This document shows, one piece after another, positions 34,509 to 36,795 of a stretch of DNA of 36,795 bases. The notes under the pieces are model-generated. The model was not told the origin of the DNA. It saw only the letters and a program-made list of their open reading frames with translations, and did no database searches. Source of the stretch: Firmicutes bacterium UBA5486 (lineage in GTDB: Bacteria; Bacillota; UBA4882; UBA10575). Numbering within the stretch: the first letter of the stretch is position 1; each line of letters starts with the position of its first letter. The position numbers were made by a program, and so were the translations under genes. The stretch covers positions 109,203 to 145,997 of the forward strand of contig DIPO01000076.1 in the NCBI GenBank assembly GCA_002427045.1, read 5' to 3'.

Positions 34509-34642
34509 AGGATTTTTGAGATAAAGAGAGAAATAATAGTTTACAAAATTTTTTAAAACAGATAACAGTTTCTTTTAAAAAGCATCATGTTACATAATTT
34601 AGTGATGAAACATAAAAATAGAGGTTTGTGCGGTGATCTGTT

Positions 34643-35044
34643 GTGGGTTTGGGATTAAAATATGGATTGAGTAAAATTAAAAAATTCATCCGGAAAAAGC
34701 GGGAGATGGGCTATACTTTCATGTTGGTTCCTAATTCGACAGGAACTACTCGAAGTATCAATATACCTTTTTTTCTGGTGATTCTTTTTATCTTTTTGTT
34801 TATGGCTAATATATACTTCTTGGTTCGTTATCCTCTCCGCCTTACGGAGATCGATGATCTTGATCGTACGGTTTTTCAGTTAAACGATGTGATTACAAGA
34901 AATGATAATGATTTAAAAGTAATTGATCCTTCCATAAAAAAAACGGAAGAGCTTGAAAAAGAGGTTCAGGAACATAGTGACATTAGCAAGCAAATCGATG
35001 CTTTGTATAAGTCGATTAAGGAGAAAAAAGCAGGTAGGATCTGA
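34643..35044 (+). CDS. N-terminal-only paralog of the following M23 membrane protein
   Basis: 133 residues from a GTG. Basic N-terminus, one membrane helix (about 42-62) and a coiled coil (about 70-130). It aligns with the first 125 residues of the next protein: GYTFMLVPNSTGTTRSINIP versus GYTIIMFPKKHGVTRNLHIP, and NIYFLVRYPLRLTEI versus NTYFLLRYPMRINEI. It stops before any peptidase domain. It may be a regulatory partner that heterodimerises through the coiled coil, or the remains of a duplicated gene. A weak ribosome binding site makes the start uncertain. Confidence 0.75.
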   Translation: MGLGLKYGLSKIKKFIRKKREMGYTFMLVPNSTGTTRSINIPFFLVILFIFLFMANIYFLVRYPLRLTEIDDLDRTVFQLNDVITRNDNDLKVIDPSIKKTEELEKEVQEHSDISKQIDALYKSIKEKKAGRI

Positions 35045-35085
35045 AACTTTTTAAATTTGGGGTAATAAGTGATGAGGAGTCAATT

Positions 35086-36075
35086 ATGAAACAGAAAATT
35101 TACGGAAGCCTCCGCCGGTATTTTTCTCAGCAAAGAAAGAAGTGGAAAAAGGGGTATACTATAATTATGTTTCCTAAGAAACATGGTGTTACTAGGAACC
35201 TTCATATACCCTTTGAAATTATTATGACATTTTTTTGTTTGTTAGGAGCGAACACCTATTTTCTGTTGCGTTACCCGATGAGAATCAATGAGATTATTTC
35301 CCTAGAACAGACGATTAGCAATTGCAAACAAACCATTGCTAAGCAGGAAAAGGAATTAAAAAGAGTAGAACCGGCGATTAAGACTACCCATGAGATAGAA
35401 GGTAAAATAAATAATCATAACAAACTGGCTGCAGAATTTGAAGCAAAATATAATGAGGTAAAAAGCAAAAATGTTAGTAAAACAAAAGTTAGCCGCTCAA
35501 GTAGTTACCGCCCTTTTCAGTTACCCCAGTACCAACTTTCGAGTGCTGATACAGAATTAACAAAACTGAGTGTGCTTAATGGGAACCTGGATTTTTTAGA
35601 AGAAGAATTGAGAAGTTCTGATGATAAACTCCGACAACTTTATTCACGTTTCCATGCTTATGATCTAGAATTAGATTATACTCCTACTATCTATCCACTA
35701 GTTTATAAAGGTTATATTACTTCGTATTTTGGTTACCGGAGAGATCCAGTAACAGGTAAGCTGGGAGTATTTCACGAAGGGCTTGATATTGGTGCTCGAA
35801 CTGGAACACCAATTAGGGCTACTGCTGCGGGGATTGTTAAGATCGCCAGGAGGAAAGGCAATTATGGATTATTAGTTGAAATAAAGCACGGGTCATACGG
35901 TTTTAGCACCAGATATGCCCATAATAGCAAGTTGCTTGTTAAAGAAGGACAGGAAGTGAAAAAAGGAGATATTATTGCTTACGTTGGTAGTACCGGAAAA
36001 AGTACAGGACCACATCTACACTATGAAGTTCGACTTAATGGCAAACCAATTAATCCAAAGAACTATTTACCGTAA
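35086..36075 (+). CDS. Membrane-anchored M23 (LytM-type) metallopeptidase
   Basis: 329 residues. A membrane helix (about 43-62), a coiled coil (about 70-130 and 165-190) and a complete M23 domain (about 205-329). Zinc and catalytic residues are all present: H230 and D234 (HEGLD), H279 (YAH) and H310/H312 (HLH). It probably cuts peptide crosslinks in peptidoglycan. It is followed after 15 bp by bactofilin; a bactofilin/M23 gene pair is a known arrangement for shape-determining localised hydrolysis. The ATG follows GAGGAG. Confidence 0.92.
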   Translation: MKQKIYGSLRRYFSQQRKKWKKGYTIIMFPKKHGVTRNLHIPFEIIMTFFCLLGANTYFLLRYPMRINEIISLEQTISNCKQTIAKQEKELKRVEPAIKTTHEIEGKINNHNKLAAEFEAKYNEVKSKNVSKTKVSRSSSYRPFQLPQYQLSSADTELTKLSVLNGNLDFLEEELRSSDDKLRQLYSRFHAYDLELDYTPTIYPLVYKGYITSYFGYRRDPVTGKLGVFHEGLDIGARTGTPIRATAAGIVKIARRKGNYGLLVEIKHGSYGFSTRYAHNSKLLVKEGQEVKKGDIIAYVGSTGKSTGPHLHYEVRLNGKPINPKNYLP

Positions 36076-36090
36076 TTAAGGAGGATTTAG

Positions 36091-36516
36091 ATGCGAAAAA
36101 AAGTTGATACAACAGTTGGAAACAGAAAAATTGATACTCTTATTGGTAAAGACTCTAGTTTTGTTGGTAATATAGAATCAAAAGGTACTATCCGTGTCGA
36201 TGGAAAGTTTGAAGGTGAAATTGTAACAAAAGGAGATCTGGTTATTGGGGAAACTGGTCAGGTTCAGGGAAAGATAAAAGCGCAAAATATTGTTATAGCT
36301 GGTAAGGTAAAAGGAGAAGTAGAAGCTGCTGATAAACTTGAACTCGTCCCCTCCGGTAATTTACAGGGAGAAGCGACAATGAATTTACTGGTAGTAGAAG
36401 AAGGTGCTGTCTTTCAAGGGAATTGTCAACAGTTTACCAAAGAACAGAAAGAAAAAGGACGATTTCTTCAGATTGAAACGCCAAAAGAGCATAAACCACA
36501 AAAAGAACAGAGGTAG
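36091..36516 (+). CDS. Bactofilin (polymer-forming cytoskeletal protein)
   Basis: 141 residues. The core is a repetitive beta-helix pattern (TLIGKDSSFVGNIESKGTI, VDGKFEGEIVTKGDLVIG and GKIKAQNIVIAGKVKGEVEA) with short polar tails. Bactofilins polymerise without nucleotide and recruit cell-wall enzymes. AAGGAGG precedes the ATG; the gene is 15 bp after the M23 gene and ends in a terminator. Confidence 0.95.
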   Translation: MRKKVDTTVGNRKIDTLIGKDSSFVGNIESKGTIRVDGKFEGEIVTKGDLVIGETGQVQGKIKAQNIVIAGKVKGEVEAADKLELVPSGNLQGEATMNLLVVEEGAVFQGNCQQFTKEQKEKGRFLQIETPKEHKPQKEQR

Positions 36517-36525
36517 TTAGAACCA

Positions 36526-36552
36526 AAGCCCCTAATCGGGCTTAGTTTTTTA
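36526..36552 (+). terminator. Intrinsic terminator after bactofilin
   Basis: AAGCCC (36526-36531) and GGGCTT (36538-36543) form a short stem followed by TTTTTT, 10 bp beyond the stop codon. It ends the par-lar-M23-bactofilin stretch. Confidence 0.85.
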
Positions 36553-36622
36553 AAAATTAAAAAACACGGAATAATTTGAGATTATTAAATTATTATACAG
36601 ATTATGAGTTAATTTTAACTGT

Positions 36623-36667
36623 GAATTGCATAATTATATTCGGCTTTATTTAATTATTATGCAATTC
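36623..36667. repeat. AT-rich inverted repeat element (family B)
   Basis: GAATTGCATAAT (36623-36634) and ATTATGCAATTC (36656-36667) are a perfect 12-bp inverted repeat around a 21-bp loop. It is the cleanest copy of this family in the window. Confidence 0.65.
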
Positions 36668-36712
36668 TAGAGTTTTAAAAAGGGGATTTATAGTACATTT
36701 GAAGAACAGATA

Positions 36713-36795
36713 GGGCTTTTTGCGTTGTCATTGATTTTTCCTGCCCCTGCACAATATATTGATAGCCTAATCAACACTATATATTGTGTTGGGAC
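36713..36795 (+). mobile_element. MITE-like element, copy 3 (cut by the window end)
   Basis: Begins GGGCTTTTTGCGTTGTC and follows copies 1 and 2 closely, with a 7-bp deletion that removes ACAAGCC before the internal hairpin. It runs off the end of the window before its right terminal repeat. Confidence 0.72.

Noticed and set aside
1..36795. CRISPR arrays, tRNA/rRNA genes, prophage, toxin-antitoxin or restriction systems
   Set aside because: I looked for regular spacer-repeat patterns, cloverleaf-like sequences and hallmark proteins and saw none.

Overview
The window is AT-rich, mostly housekeeping bacterial DNA and reads as a Bacillota (Firmicutes) genome. The support is AAGGAGG-type ribosome binding sites, frequent TTG and GTG starts, a clostridial-type single-chain PurL, the parA-parB-DUF4446-M23-bactofilin order, and a perfect parS site inside parB. 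Two features hint at a two-membrane (diderm) member such as the Halanaerobiales or Limnochordia-like lineages. One is a PilQ-type secretin. The other is a sugar-binding protein with a plain signal peptide and no lipobox cysteine. The lineage is an inference; no rRNA or tRNA gene is visible to settle it.

Layout. 1-129: tail of a possible upstream gene. 463-6127 (+): secretin with two C-terminal LysM domains, a ComFB-family protein, then aroC-aroK-aroB-aroQ, four steps of the shikimate pathway. 6136-7893 (-): PanF-like symporter and its YhdT/DUF997 partner. 8419-10474 (-): GNAT acetyltransferase and an alkaline-phosphatase-superfamily metalloenzyme. 10718-11999 (-): Na+-pump decarboxylase beta subunit and a 49-residue OadG-like membrane protein, with no alpha subunit. 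12544-16326 (+): PurL whose glutaminase nucleophile position is glycine. 16537-17865 (+): secreted DUF4424-like/discoidin-like protein. 18142-26705 (+): a complete catabolic cassette of SorC-type regulator, zinc dehydrogenase, CUT2 ABC transporter (ATPase, permease, binding protein), FGGY kinase and class II aldolase, most simply a polyol or sugar pathway of unknown substrate. 26888-28875 (-): UbiB/ABC1 kinase-like protein and a phasin-like coiled-coil protein. 29160-29708 (+): unknown membrane protein. 30310-36516 (+): parA, parB (with parS), larB, larC, DUF4446 protein, two tandem paralogous membrane proteins of which only the second carries an M23 peptidase domain, and bactofilin.

Non-coding structure is rich. 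A roughly 117-bp element with 14-bp terminal inverted repeats and an internal hairpin occurs three times (8196, 29968, 36713), all in the same orientation, one copy flanked by a 9-bp direct repeat. It looks like a MITE or a mobile structured RNA. A second, shorter AT-rich inverted-repeat family (arms like GGAATTGCATAATTG) recurs in several intergenic spaces. Several strong intrinsic terminators separate the units.

The most interesting points are the dispersed 117-bp element, the LysM-tailed secretin beside ComFB, the PurL lacking its catalytic Cys, the unassigned polyol/sugar cassette, and the catalytic-domain-less duplicate of the M23 protein beside bactofilin. I see no CRISPR array, phage, toxin-antitoxin or obvious defence system.
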